64,000 nucleotides of DNA, from the NCBI RefSeq assembly GCF_019203965.1, contig NZ_CP076448.1:744001-808000 (forward strand), read 5' to 3'. The notes beneath the pieces were generated by a model that saw only the letters and a list, made by a program, of their open reading frames with translations, was not told where the DNA came from and searched no databases. A program made the position numbers and the translations under genes. The DNA comes from Elioraea tepida (lineage in GTDB: Bacteria > Pseudomonadota > Alphaproteobacteria > Acetobacterales > Acetobacteraceae). Below, piece by piece: positions 1-8,371 of the stretch; the stretch's first letter is position 1, and the number at the start of each line of letters is the position of its first letter.

Positions 1-500
1 GCGGCGGAGAGGATGGCGAGCACCGAGAGCGAGCCGTCCTCGACCATCAGCTCGAAGCTTCGGCTGAACAGGAAATCGCCAACCAGCACGGAGGCCTTAT
101 TGCCGAACACCGCATTGGCTGAGGCGAGGCCCCGGCGAAGCTGGCTCTCGTCGACCACGTCGTCATGCAAGAGCGTGGCGGTGTGGATGAACTCTACGCA
201 GGCGGCGAGGTTGATGTGACGCTCGCCGCGATAGCCCGCCATTCGAGCCGCGGCGATGGTCAACATCGGGCGGATGCGCTTGCCGCCGGCGGCGACGAGG
301 TGGGCGGCAAGCCGGGGGATCAGCTCGACCGGGCTCTGCATCCGCGACACGATGACGCGGTTGCAGGCCTCCATCTCCTCGGCGACGAGGGCGGCGAGGC
401 GGCCGAGCGCATCCTCGCGACCGGCCTCGGTGGCGGGCCTCTCCTCCGTGGTCGTCTGCTGCGCCAGGGCCCGCACGCGGCTCTCCGATTGCTTGACCAC
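1..500 (-). CDS. Polyprenyl (octaprenyl-type) diphosphate synthase, 3' part cut by the window edge
   Basis: The minus strand reads through the window edge without a stop, giving the N-terminal ~165 residues of an all-trans prenyl diphosphate synthase, which makes the quinone side chain from FPP and IPP. Visible are GGKRIRP (the IPP-binding signature of the family) and, further on, LLHDDVVDE, the first aspartate-rich DDxxD motif that binds Mg-diphosphate, followed by RRGLASANAVFGNKASVLVGD, cited here only as the typical helix-C region. The second Asp-rich motif lies outside the window. The start is uncertain: a GTG at 500 fits, with no clear Shine-Dalgarno sequence. It is divergent from the DUF2007 gene, a common alphaproteobacterial arrangement. 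Confidence 0.88.
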   Translation of the reverse strand, partial: MVKQSESRVRALAQQTTTEERPATEAGREDALGRLAALVAEEMEACNRVIVSRMQSPVELIPRLAAHLVAAGGKRIRPMLTIAAARMAGYRGERHINLAACVEFIHTATLLHDDVVDESQLRRGLASANAVFGNKASVLVGDFLFSRSFELMVEDGSLSVLAILSA

Positions 501-556
501 CCGACGGTCAGCTGCACGATATTGGCGGGCCGGAAACCCGGTCAAGGCAAGGCGGA

Positions 557-772
557 ATGCGGGAACTCTTGCGGACAAACGACCTCGTCCGGCTCAGCTT
601 TCTGCGCGCCGTTCTGGCCGAGGCGGGCATTGCCACGTTCGTGCTCGACGAGCACATGAGCGTTCTCGAGGGCAGTGCCGCGGCCATACCCCGGCGACTG
701 ATGGTCGCGGCGGAGGAGGAAGAGGCCGCACGCGCGCTGATCGCAGCGTCGGACCGGGACGGCGGGAGGTGA
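557..772 (+). CDS. DUF2007 family protein
   Basis: A 71-residue protein starting MRELLRTNDLVRL and carrying the compact DUF2007 fold pattern: an N-terminal strand and helix (LVRLSFLRAVLAEAGI), a VLDEHMS segment, a short RRLMV strand and a C-terminal amphipathic helix rich in Glu and Ala. The family is annotated as a putative signal-transducing protein, but its function is unknown. It ends in GTGA, overlapping by four bases the start of the downstream methyltransferase, so the two are translationally coupled. This pairing, next to a polyprenyl synthetase, recurs in alphaproteobacteria. Confidence 0.8.
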   Translation: MRELLRTNDLVRLSFLRAVLAEAGIATFVLDEHMSVLEGSAAAIPRRLMVAAEEEEAARALIAASDRDGGR

Positions 773-1524
773 GCGAGGCGGTCGAGGCGCGTGCGGAGAC
801 GCTGCTCGGCGGCCGCGTGCGAATCGACCAGACGGGGGCGGGGCTGCGGGCGACGATCGACCCTGTTCTGCTCGCCGCCGCCGTGCCGGCGGAGCCCGGA
901 GAGGCGGTTCTCGAGGCCGGCACCGGCATCGGCACCGCCTCGCTCTGCCTGCTCGCGCGGGTGCCGGGAGCGCGCGCCGTCGGCATCGAGCGCGACCCCC
1001 TCCAGGCGGCGCGCGCGGAGGCGAACGCGGCGCTCAACGGCTGGTCGGATCGGTTCGCCGCGATCGCCGGCGACATCACCGACCGCGCGACCGAACGCGC
1101 CGCCGCACGCCACGGCCCTTACGCGCACGCGATGGCGAACCCTCCCTGGTTCTCGAGCGGCAACGAGCCGGCGGAGCCAGGACGACGCCTTGCCAAGCAC
1201 GCCGGCGAGGCGGACTTGGGCCACTGGGTCGGGGTGCTTGCGCGCCGTGTCGCGCCGCGCGGCAGCGTGACGCTGATCCTGCCGCCCGCTCTGCTGCCAC
1301 AGGCCCTTTCCGGGTTCGCGGCCGCGGGCATCGGATCGCCCACGCTGTTCCCGCTCTGGCCGCGTGCCGGGCGGGAGGCGAAGCGCCTGCTGCTTTCGGG
1401 CCGTAAGGGGGGACGGTCACCGTGCCGTGTTCTTGCCGGCCTTGTCCTGCACCGGGAGGAAGGCGGGTTCACGGCCGCCGCCGAGGCTGTGTTGCGACAC
1501 GGCGAGCAGCTCCCGCTCCTCTGA
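769..1524 (+). CDS. TrmN6-like N6-adenine methyltransferase (tRNA1(Val) A37 type)
   Basis: A 251-residue class I SAM-dependent methyltransferase. The GTG start at 769 overlaps the DUF2007 stop (GTGA) and is preceded by GGGAGG. Motif I is EAGTGIGTASL (SAM binding), the acidic end of strand 2 is GIERDP, and motif IV is ANPPW, the NPP[YFW] catalytic signature of N6-adenine methyltransferases. The family relative in E. coli methylates A37 of tRNA1(Val); this substrate is inferred from the fold and from the conserved neighbour DUF2007. Length and motif order fit the YfiC/TrmN6 family, and the protein has no signal peptide or membrane segment. A related rRNA or protein N-methyltransferase cannot be excluded. 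Confidence 0.78.
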   Translation: MSEAVEARAETLLGGRVRIDQTGAGLRATIDPVLLAAAVPAEPGEAVLEAGTGIGTASLCLLARVPGARAVGIERDPLQAARAEANAALNGWSDRFAAIAGDITDRATERAAARHGPYAHAMANPPWFSSGNEPAEPGRRLAKHAGEADLGHWVGVLARRVAPRGSVTLILPPALLPQALSGFAAAGIGSPTLFPLWPRAGREAKRLLLSGRKGGRSPCRVLAGLVLHREEGGFTAAAEAVLRHGEQLPLL

Positions 1525-1648
1525 GGCCGTGGCAGACGCGGCGACTTCATGGCGTGGCATGACACGGTGCTGCCACGACGCGGGGCGAACGTGGTGAGTG
1601 TGACATCGGCCGCGGGAAGAGACCTGCCGGCCCGAACGGGAGCGGACG

Positions 1649-1972
1649 ATGCCGAACCGTCGCAGCACCACCCTCCTCGCCTCAGCGCTCGCCGGGCTTT
1701 GCCTGTCGCTCGTTGCCGCGCCCGCAGAGGCAGGGCGGGAGCGCGGCCGCGGCTGGGGCGCACACCCCAAGTACCATCACGGCTGGTATGGGCCGCGCAT
1801 CGAGCACTACCGGGGACCCCCCGTGGTCGTGGTGCCGCCCCCGGTGTATCGGCCGCCGCCGGTGATCGTTCTGCCCGGCTATTCTGTCCCCTACCGCTAC
1901 GGGTACGGCCCCTCCTGGGGCTACGCCCCCCACGGCGAAGCGGAGCTGAGGCTTCGGCTTCCGTTCCGCTGA
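1649..1972 (+). CDS. Small secreted Pro/Tyr-rich protein
   Basis: A 107-residue protein with a clear Sec signal peptide: basic start (MPNRRS), hydrophobic core LLASALAGLCLSLVAA and a probable AXA cleavage site at APAEA. The mature part is rich in Pro, Tyr, Val, Gly and His, with runs such as VVVVPPPVYRPPPVIVLPGY and a repeated YRYGYGPSWGY element. Such proteins are usually annotated as hypothetical exported proteins, and I do not recognise a function. A GGGAGCGGACG stretch just upstream of the ATG can act as ribosome binding site. The gene stands alone between the methyltransferase and the IS block. Confidence 0.65.
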   Translation: MPNRRSTTLLASALAGLCLSLVAAPAEAGRERGRGWGAHPKYHHGWYGPRIEHYRGPPVVVVPPPVYRPPPVIVLPGYSVPYRYGYGPSWGYAPHGEAELRLRLPFR

Positions 1973-2191
1973 TCGACGCTCCTGCCCCACCTTGCAGATG
2001 AGCCCCGGGGTGGGTGTGGCGACGCCGGGGCTCCGAGATGGAGCGCCCGGCTCCGAGAGCTCCATTCCTGGATCGTGGATGGCCGTGAGGTGCGTGCGGC
2101 CACCCTCTGCCCGAGGCCGAGCGGCACCCGTTTCCGATCCATCGGCCGCGTCAGACGAGGGACACTCCGTACCCGCGGCTGAGCCGAGCTA

Positions 2192-3350
2192 CTGGTTTGA
2201 TCGAGTTGATGATTCCCTTGTTGGCCCAGACGTGGGAGTCTGGGCGGATGAGGGAAGGCGTTGAGGTCCGGCTCCGGCCGGGCGACCGGGAGCGGCTTGA
2301 GGCGTGGTCTGCGACCGCAAGAGCTCGCGGCACCACGTCTGGCGGGCTCGGATCGTGCTGATGACCGCGGACGGCGCGGGCACGATGGCGATCCGCGCGG
2401 CGACCGGCAAAGGCAAACCCACGATCTGGCGCTGGCAGGCGCGCTCCATGCACGACGGTGCCGAGGGCTTGTTCCGCGACGCCCCGCGAGGCCGCGCCTT
2501 CGCTTCCACCTCGCCTGAGCAGATCGCCGCGGTGGTCGAACGCACGCTGCACGGCGACCCGCCAGCGGCGACGCACTGGACGTTGCGCTCGATGGGGAAG
2601 GCGAGCGGCCTGGCGCCGTCCACCATCCACCGCATCTGGCGCGAGCACGGCCTGAAGCCGCACCGGGTGGAGACCTTCAAGCTCTCCAACGACCCGAAGT
2701 TCGTCGAGAAGGTCCGCGGGCCGCAGGCAACGCCCGAAGGGCGGTACATCGTCGGCCTCTACGTCAACCCGCCCGAGCACGCCCTGGTGCTGTCGGTGGA
2801 CGAGAAGAGCCAGATCCAGGCGCTCGACCGCACCCAGCCGGGACTGCCGATGAAGCGTGGCCGGGGTGCCACCATGACGCACGACTACAAGCGGCACGGC
2901 ACGACAACGCTGTTCGCCGCGCTCGACGTGAAGGCGGGCACGGTGATCAGCCAGTGCATGCTCCGCCACCGCGCGGCCGAGTTCATCCGCTTCCTGCGGC
3001 TGATCGACAAGCAGACCCCTGCCGAACTCGACCTGCACCTGATCCTCGACAACTACGCCGCCCACAAGACCGAGGCCGTGAAGCGCTGGTTGGCCCGGCA
3101 TCCCCGCTTCCACCTCCACTTCACGCCGACCTCGGCCTCCTGGATCAACGCCGTCGAGGGCTTGTTCGCCACGCTGACAAAGCGTCGCCTGAACCGCGGC
3201 ATCTTCCGCTCCGTCATCGAGCTGAACCAGGCCATCCGCGCCTATCTCAATGCCCACAACGCCGACCCGAAGCCCTTCCGCCGGACCGCGCCCGCCAACA
3301 CCATCATCGGCACGCACCAGCGCGGGAAACCTTCGCTGGAATCACTCCAC
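2192..3350 (+). mobile_element. IS630-family insertion sequence
   Basis: Element of about 1.16 kb flanked by TA at 2190-2191 and 3351-3352, the expected IS630 target duplication. The ends form an imperfect inverted repeat: the left end begins CTGGTTTGAT and the right end, read inward, GTGGAGTGAT. It carries one transposase frame that is broken near its 5' end. The right TA is shared with the abutting IS1182-type element. Boundaries are inferred from the TA and the weak terminal repeat, so they may shift by a few bases. Confidence 0.75.
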
Positions 3351-3353
3351 TAG
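2249..3353 (+). pseudogene. IS630-family transposase with a 5' frameshift
   Basis: The main frame from 2304 encodes 349 residues of an IS630/Tc1-type DDE transposase: an N-terminal helix-turn-helix (TGKGKPTIWRWQ), then the catalytic acidic residues in SVDEKSQIQ, LILDNYAAHK and NAVEGLFATL. The natural start appears to be ATG 2249, which opens MREGVEVRLRPGDRERLEA in another frame. The two frames join if one base is added near 2303, giving LEAVVCDRKS, as usual for the family. So a one-base deletion has disconnected the N-terminus, or a weak GTG at 2304 is used. The TAG stop lies in a CTAG that also ends the convergent neighbour transposase. Confidence 0.8.
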
Positions 3354-4737
3354 CAGCCTGTCGGGTTTGGGTCTGCGGCGTATGTTTTGGTGTGTCGGGT
3401 GGGGAGGTCATGGCTGCTGCAGGCGATGGAGCCTGCGGCAGAGGTGTAGGCGAGAGCGATCAGGGTCCACTCGGCGGCGGCGTTGGCGATGCTGCGGAGG
3501 CGGAAGCGGGTGAAACCGATGGCGGCCTTGATGATGCCGAAGACGGGTTCGACGGTCTGCGTGTGGCGGGCGTAGCGGGCTTTGGCATCTTCGGTCTCCA
3601 GCTTGGCCTGCATCTTCAGACGCCAGGGTTCGCTGATACGGCGCGGCGGCTTCGGATCGGGCGGGGGGCGGACGTCGTAGGGCCGGTGCGGCTGGGTGCG
3701 GCCGATGGCGACCAGCGGCTCGATCCCCTTTGCCTCCAGGGCGGCAACAGCCTCGGCGGAGGCGAAGCCGGCATCAGCGATGACGGTCGTCGGCAGGCCG
3801 AGGCCGTCCTTCATGCCGAGGATGGTCGCGGCGAAGCTCGGCGCATCGGAGGGGCAGGCAGTGAGGTTGGTGGCGAGGATCAACTGCGACCCCTCGGCGC
3901 AGACCTGGGCCTCGGGCGTTGTAGGCCTGGCGGTATTCATGCGCGTCGGAGCGGCGCATCAGCGCGCTGTCGGGATCGGTGAGGTTGGATTGCCGCGTCG
4001 GCGGCGGGTCGTCCTCTGGCGGCTTGGGCGGACGGCCGCGCCGGCCGGTCTTGGCGTCGTCGGCGGCCTGCTTCGCCTCGGCCTCGGCGCGGGCCTGCTC
4101 CCTCCAGCCGGGCGCAGGCGGCATCCAGCTTGGCCTTCAGCGCCTCGCGCCTTGCGATCTCGGCGGGCAGCGCCTGCGGGTCGGGCTGATCCTCGGCATC
4201 GGCCGCTTCGGCGCGGGCGGTCAGCTCGGCGATGTCGGCGGCGAGCCTGGCGCGCAGGTCCTTCGCCCGGTCGTAGCACACCGAGCGGATCTTGGAGGCG
4301 TTGGCGTCGATCTTGGTGCCGTCGATCGCCACCGTGCCGAGGCGAAGCAGGCCGCTCTCGCGGGCCAGCAGCAACACCTGCAGGAAGGCCGCCTCGAAGG
4401 CAGCGCGGTTGGCGCGACGGAAGGCAGCGATGGTATCGTGGTCGGGGTGCAGGTTCGCCGCCACGTAGCGCACGCCGAGGTCGCGATAGGTCCCCCGCTC
4501 GATCCGGCGCGAGGAGAAGATGCCGTTGGCGTAGGCTTAGATCAGCAGCGCCAGCAGCAGGCGCGGATGATACTGCGGCTTGCCGCCGGGGATCGGACGC
4601 ACCGCGAAGGCGCCAAGCGGCACCCGCTCCACCGCCGCCACCACGAAATGCGCCACATCATCGGCCGGAAGCCAGTCCCTGGCATCCGGCGGCAGCAAGA
4701 AGGCCTGGTCGCGGCTGAACGGAATGAACTGCGTCAT
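3350..4737 (-). pseudogene. IS1182-family transposase, broken by one stop and two frameshifts
   Basis: The protein can be followed in pieces. MTQFIPFSRDQAFLLPP through QYHPRLLLALLI ends at an in-frame TAA near 4537-4539. The same frame resumes AYANGIFSSRRIERGTYRDL and continues through TVAIDGTKIDANASK (first catalytic Asp) to about 4125. A frameshift moves to a second frame carrying GRPPKPPEDDPPPTRQ and NLTDPDSALMRRS to about 3940. Another shift moves to the last frame with VIADAGFASAEAV and TVEPVFGIIKAAIGFTRF (the final catalytic Glu region). The family is recognised by these blocks and their order. With three lesions it cannot give a full-length enzyme. Its final TAG falls in the CTAG shared with the IS630 transposase stop. 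Confidence 0.85.
3353..3367 (+). repeat. Terminal inverted repeat of the IS1182-type element, first copy
   Basis: GCAGCCTGTCGGGTT. The matching copy is on the opposite strand at 4772-4786 (GCAGCCTGTCGGATT read inward), differing at one position. The pair defines the element ends. Confidence 0.88.
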
Positions 4738-4786
4738 GCACCGCAGAGGCCCCCATTCCAGGCACCCCGGGAATCCGACAGGCTGC
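3353..4786 (-). mobile_element. IS1182-family insertion sequence (degenerate)
   Basis: About 1.43 kb bounded by terminal inverted repeats of GCAGCCTGTCGGGTT (3353-3367) and, read inward from 4786, GCAGCCTGTCGGATT: 15 bp with one mismatch. TA dinucleotides flank both ends (3351-3352, 4787-4788). It holds a single transposase gene on the minus strand with several disabling lesions, so it is not autonomous. It abuts the IS630 element directly, so one element probably inserted at the end of the other. Confidence 0.85.
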
Positions 4787-5067
4787 TACTCCTCCCGTGC
4801 TTCGGGGTGGCGGAGGTGCCAAAGCCGTTCGTGCGCGGCGACCAGGCTCTCCATGTTCTTGCGCCGGTTCCCATCGGGCGAGAGCGGGCGGCGCGTCAGC
4901 ATCATCTCGAGGATGTGGAGGAGCTGCTCGGCGACCTCGAAATCTCCCTGGTCGCAGGCATGGTGGAAGGCAATCAGGATCTTGTCCGACAGCCGCCGGC
5001 TGTAGCGCGGCACGGCCCGGGCGCTTTCGCGGGCCGTCGTCTCGACATGGGCATCGTCCAGAGCCAT
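4786..5067 (-). CDS. Small conserved alphaproteobacterial protein of unknown function
   Basis: A 93-residue soluble protein beginning MALDDAHVETTAR behind an AGAGAGGTG ribosome binding site (8 bases from the ATG). The core is SDKILIAFHHACDQGDFEVA, EQLLHILEMMLTRRP and NMESLVAAHERLWHLRHPE, an all-helical composition seen in uncharacterised Rhodospirillales/Acetobacteraceae proteins. I cannot assign a function. The TAG stop is made of the TA target dinucleotide plus the first G of the IS1182 end. Removing both IS elements and one TA restores GAGGAGTAGCTC, so the original stop also seems to have been TAG and the protein is probably intact. Confidence 0.65.
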   Translation of the reverse strand: MALDDAHVETTARESARAVPRYSRRLSDKILIAFHHACDQGDFEVAEQLLHILEMMLTRRPLSPDGNRRKNMESLVAAHERLWHLRHPEAREE

Positions 5068-5296
5068 CGCGCACCTCTCTGCGTGCGGCGGCTGCACCGC
5101 TGGGACGGATCGACCGCCTTGCTTCGCATCAAGCATAGCGCGGAAACGGTGCGCAACTGAACCCTGCTGTGGGACCGCCCGAGGCACCGATGCTTCGCTC
5201 TCCCGCTGGCCTGGGTGAGGAGAGGCGGCGCCGACCGCTGTGGAAGCCGGCCCGAGGGGCGCACGCTGTGCAGACGGTCTTCAGCCGTCGCTGCGT

Positions 5297-5719
5297 TCAC
5301 AGCCTCGGAGAGGCTTGCCGCGCCAGCGGTGCGTAGCCGTCTGCCCGCGGCGTCGCCGCGTGCACGGTGCGCCGTCGGCTCCCGCCGCACATCAGGCCAA
5401 AGGCAGCATACGCAGCGATCAGCGTGCCGATCGCCCCAGCGATGAAGAGCGCCGCCAAGAGCACCCAATCGATCGGGCCGCCGAGATCCGAGAAGCCCGA
5501 ATGCGTCACCCGCTGCGTGATCAGCACCGCAGCGACACCGCCGCCGATGGCCACGACCTCCGACCAGACAAGACGCGACGGCACGACCCCGCGGTCACGC
5601 ACAACGACGTAGAGGAAAGCCACCGCCGCGACGGCCGCCACACCGAGCGAGACCCAGAGCCACGGGCCCAGCAACTCCCGCAACACCGCGACGAGCGTTC
5701 CGATGTCGAAGTCTTTCAT
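5297..5719 (-). CDS. DUF5368 family membrane protein
   Basis: A 140-residue inner-membrane protein starting MKDFDIGTLVAVLRELLG behind GAGGGAGGGG. Three hydrophobic helices are visible: WLWVSLGVAAVAAVAFLYVV, VVAIGGGVAAVLI and WVLLAALFIAGAIGTLIAAY, the pattern of DUF5368. The last ~30 residues are basic and Pro/Ala-rich and may be lineage-specific. It lies 11 bases downstream of the sulfide:quinone reductase gene in the same direction, so the two form an operon; a role as membrane partner of the reductase is inferred from that context only. Confidence 0.75.
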   Translation of the reverse strand: MKDFDIGTLVAVLRELLGPWLWVSLGVAAVAAVAFLYVVVRDRGVVPSRLVWSEVVAIGGGVAAVLITQRVTHSGFSDLGGPIDWVLLAALFIAGAIGTLIAAYAAFGLMCGGSRRRTVHAATPRADGYAPLARQASPRL

Positions 5720-5730
5720 CGACCCCTCCC

Positions 5731-7041
5731 TCAGGCCAGGCCACGCAGCATTGCGAGGTAGGTCGGCTTCAGCCCGACCTCCTTCATCATCCACGTCACC
5801 CAGAGCTCCTCGAGCGGGGCGATCACGCCGGGAAAGGACGGAACGAGATTGTCGTCATAGTCGAACTCGACGAGCATCGCCCGCCCGACACGGGTGATCA
5901 GCGGGCAGGACGTGTAGCCGTTATAGGCCTCGGCGCTGGTGGTGCCCGCGATATCGGCGACGAGATGATCGACCGCCACCGGCACCTGCCACTTCACGGA
6001 GGCGGCTGTCTTGCCTTTCGGCACGCCGGCGACGTCGCCCAAGGCGAACACCTCGCGGTAGCGTCGGTGGCGCAGCGTGGCGCGGTCGACCTCCACCCAG
6101 CCATCGGCCGCGAAGGGGCCTGACTGCCAGGCGAGCGGCGAGCGGCGGACCACCTCGGGCGCGCGCATCGGCGGCACGACGTTGATGAAGTCGTACTTCA
6201 TCGGCACGAGCCCGGTCGGCGTTCTGTAGGTGGCGATCTTCGCGCCGAGATCGATCGCGGCGAGCTCGTGCTCGTGATTGACGCGGATGGCACGGTCGCG
6301 AAACAGCATGCGCACCTTCTCCGACACGATCGGCACGCTGAACAGAACCCGGTTGTGGCTGTTGTAGACGAGCTCCGCCCTGCCTCGGTTGCCGCGGCGT
6401 CGCAGCGTGTCGTCGGTCAGGAACGCGTATTTGATGGGCGCTCCGGCGCATTTCATCTCCGTCGAGGGGCGGCCGAACAGCGCCACGCCGCCCCGGTCGG
6501 CGAACTCCGACATCGCCCGCCACGTCGCCGCCGCCGCCTCCGGCCCCGCATAGACGGAGCCGAGCCCGTCGCGGCCGATTCGCGACACGTCCATCCCCTC
6601 GATCGCCGCGTAGTCGAGCTCGAGCCCCGTGGCCACGATCAGGAAATCGTAGTGGACCAATTGGCCCGACGCGGTGGTGACGCGGCGCGCGTCGGGGTCG
6701 ATCACGGCGGCGCGTTCCTCGATCCACCGCACGCCGGGGGGAATGTAGTCGGCCGTGCGCCCGACAACGTAGTCGGGGCGTCTGAGGCCCGCAGCGACCA
6801 GCGTAAATCCCGGCTGATAGAGGTGTTCCCTGCGCGAATCGACGAGGGTGATCTCCGCGCCCTCCAGCCGCTGCGAGAGGCGCGCGGCGGCGGCGAGTCC
6901 GGCTGCGCCCGCGCCGAGGATGACGATCCGCGCGCGCGTGCCCACCCGAGCCCGTGCGGGAAGCGAGGCCCCAACCGCCGCAAGCGCCCCGCCGGACGCA
7001 AGGAGCGCCCTCCGCCCGAGCCTCAAAGACGACGTATCCAT
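5731..7041 (-). CDS. sqr: Sulfide:quinone oxidoreductase with a twin-arginine leader
   Basis: A 436-residue FAD enzyme expected to oxidise sulfide and pass electrons to the quinone pool. The Rossmann FAD site is RIVILGAGAAGLA (residues ~38-50), and the second FAD contact is VFALGDVAGVPKGKTAA (~331-347). Cys198 in EMKCAGAPIKY and Cys379 in TSCPL match the two redox cysteines conserved in SQR. The C-terminal amphipathic helices (ELWVTWMMKEVGLKP) fit quinone-side membrane attachment. The start MDTSSLRLGRRALLASGG, after GGAGGG, carries a Tat-like RR (residues 10-11) and a hydrophobic stretch ending LPARA. Many SQRs lack such a leader. The gene lies behind an Fnr-type promoter and before DUF5368. 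Confidence 0.85.
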   Translation of the reverse strand: MDTSSLRLGRRALLASGGALAAVGASLPARARVGTRARIVILGAGAAGLAAAARLSQRLEGAEITLVDSRREHLYQPGFTLVAAGLRRPDYVVGRTADYIPPGVRWIEERAAVIDPDARRVTTASGQLVHYDFLIVATGLELDYAAIEGMDVSRIGRDGLGSVYAGPEAAAATWRAMSEFADRGGVALFGRPSTEMKCAGAPIKYAFLTDDTLRRRGNRGRAELVYNSHNRVLFSVPIVSEKVRMLFRDRAIRVNHEHELAAIDLGAKIATYRTPTGLVPMKYDFINVVPPMRAPEVVRRSPLAWQSGPFAADGWVEVDRATLRHRRYREVFALGDVAGVPKGKTAASVKWQVPVAVDHLVADIAGTTSAEAYNGYTSCPLITRVGRAMLVEFDYDDNLVPSFPGVIAPLEELWVTWMMKEVGLKPTYLAMLRGLA

Positions 7042-7091
7042 CACTGCCCACCCTCCCGGCGCCGCACGGACCCACCTTGATGTATTCAAAC

Positions 7092-7141
7092 TCCTGAAGA
7101 TATAGGGTTTCTCAACCGGCCAGCGCCTTGATCGAGATCAA
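7092..7141 (-). promoter_or_regulatory. Class II Fnr/FixK-type promoter of the sqr operon
   Basis: TTGATCGAGATCAA at 7128-7141 is a perfect match to the Fnr/FixK consensus TTGAT-N4-ATCAA and a perfect palindrome. On the minus strand, TATATC at 7104-7099 can serve as -10 element, which predicts a start near 7092 and places the box centre at about -42, the classical activating position. The downstream gene is sqr (start 7041). The box and spacing are seen directly; the activator and oxygen response are inferred from the family. Confidence 0.75.
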
Positions 7142-7187
7142 TCGGCACGAGGGCGTTGCGATCGCCCGGCGCGGCCGACGCCGCGGC

Positions 7188-8156
7188 TCAGACGACCTCG
7201 TTCCGAAGCCTCGGCTCGCCGCGCTGCAGCCGGCCGATGTTCTCGAGCAGGAGGTCGATCACGTTGTCCTCGTACGCACGCGTCTCGCCGCCCGTATGCG
7301 GCGTGATCAGCACGTTCGGCATCGACCAGAGCGGGCTGTCAGGGGGAAGCGGCTCCGGGTCCGTCACGTCGAGCGCCGCCGCCGCGAGCCGGCCCTCGCC
7401 CAGCGCCGCGATCAGCGCCGCCGTATCCACCACCTTGCCGCGTGCGACATTGACGAGGATCGCGCCCGGCTTAATGCGCGCGAACGCGTCCGCGCCGATC
7501 AGCCCCGTCGTCTGCGGCGTCAGCGGGCAGGTGAGCGCGACCACATCCGCCCGCGGCAGGAGCAGAGGCAGGGCCTCGAGCCCGTGCACCTCGTCCGCCC
7601 CCTCCCCGCCTGCCGCCGGGTTGCCGCGGATGCCGAGCACCGTCATCTCGAAGGCCCTCGCGAGCCGCGCGAGCCGCCCGCCGATGCGCCCGAGCCCCAC
7701 GACGAGCAGCGTCTTGCCGCCGAGCTCGTCCTCGCGGCGGGAAAGGTCGCCGATCATGCCGCGCCAGAACCGCCTGGCCTGGTTGTCGCGGGCCTCAGGC
7801 AGGCGTCGGAACAGAGCGAGGATCAGCGCCATTGCGTGGTCGGAGACGGCGCGGGCGTTCGCTCCCTGTGCCGAGGCGAGCCGTATGCCGTGCGCGGCGA
7901 GCACTGCGCGGTCATACTGGTCCACGCCGGCGCTGATCGACTGGATGAATCGAAGCTTCTTCGCGGCCGGCGCGAGATCGTTGCGCCACAGGCCCGAGAC
8001 GACGAGCACGTCGAGCGCGCCGATTCCCTCGGCGAGCGCCTCATGCGTCTCGAACGTCACGAAGGGAAGACCTGTGCCGCGAAGCCGGAAGCGCTCGCCG
8101 AAGCGGTAGGCGACGTGCGCGAATCCGATCAGCGGCTTCTCCGGGAAGGTGCTCAT
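7188..8156 (-). CDS. D-isomer-specific 2-hydroxyacid dehydrogenase
   Basis: A 322-residue NAD(P)-dependent 2-hydroxyacid dehydrogenase; it starts MSTFPEKPLIGF behind a GGAGG. It has the nucleotide-binding site LLVVGLGRIGGRLARLARAF, the substrate-binding block NVARGKVVD (catalytic Arg), the DVTDPEPLPPDSPLW segment (catalytic Glu region) and the PHTGGET motif with the catalytic His. It interconverts a 2-oxo acid and a D-2-hydroxy acid; the substrate is not defined by the sequence. It lies downstream of hemN on the same strand with a 215-base gap, so cotranscription is possible but not certain. Confidence 0.88.
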   Translation of the reverse strand: MSTFPEKPLIGFAHVAYRFGERFRLRGTGLPFVTFETHEALAEGIGALDVLVVSGLWRNDLAPAAKKLRFIQSISAGVDQYDRAVLAAHGIRLASAQGANARAVSDHAMALILALFRRLPEARDNQARRFWRGMIGDLSRREDELGGKTLLVVGLGRIGGRLARLARAFEMTVLGIRGNPAAGGEGADEVHGLEALPLLLPRADVVALTCPLTPQTTGLIGADAFARIKPGAILVNVARGKVVDTAALIAALGEGRLAAAALDVTDPEPLPPDSPLWSMPNVLITPHTGGETRAYEDNVIDLLLENIGRLQRGEPRLRNEVV

Positions 8157-8371
8157 GGGGTTGCCTCCGAGGCGACGGGGTGGTCGGTGCATCAGGCGTG
8201 TAGCGGCGACGCGTCGGCCGAACGCAACCGCGATCGGCGGCGCTTCCTCGTGGATCGGGGAGGGCAGCACTGTCCGCCTCGGCCGCGCTGCCGCCCAAGC
8301 TGATCACCATGCCCCCTCGCCCGCCCCATCCGCGCGCACGCGCGGAGGCTGCTCCGGAAGAGGGCCCCGGT

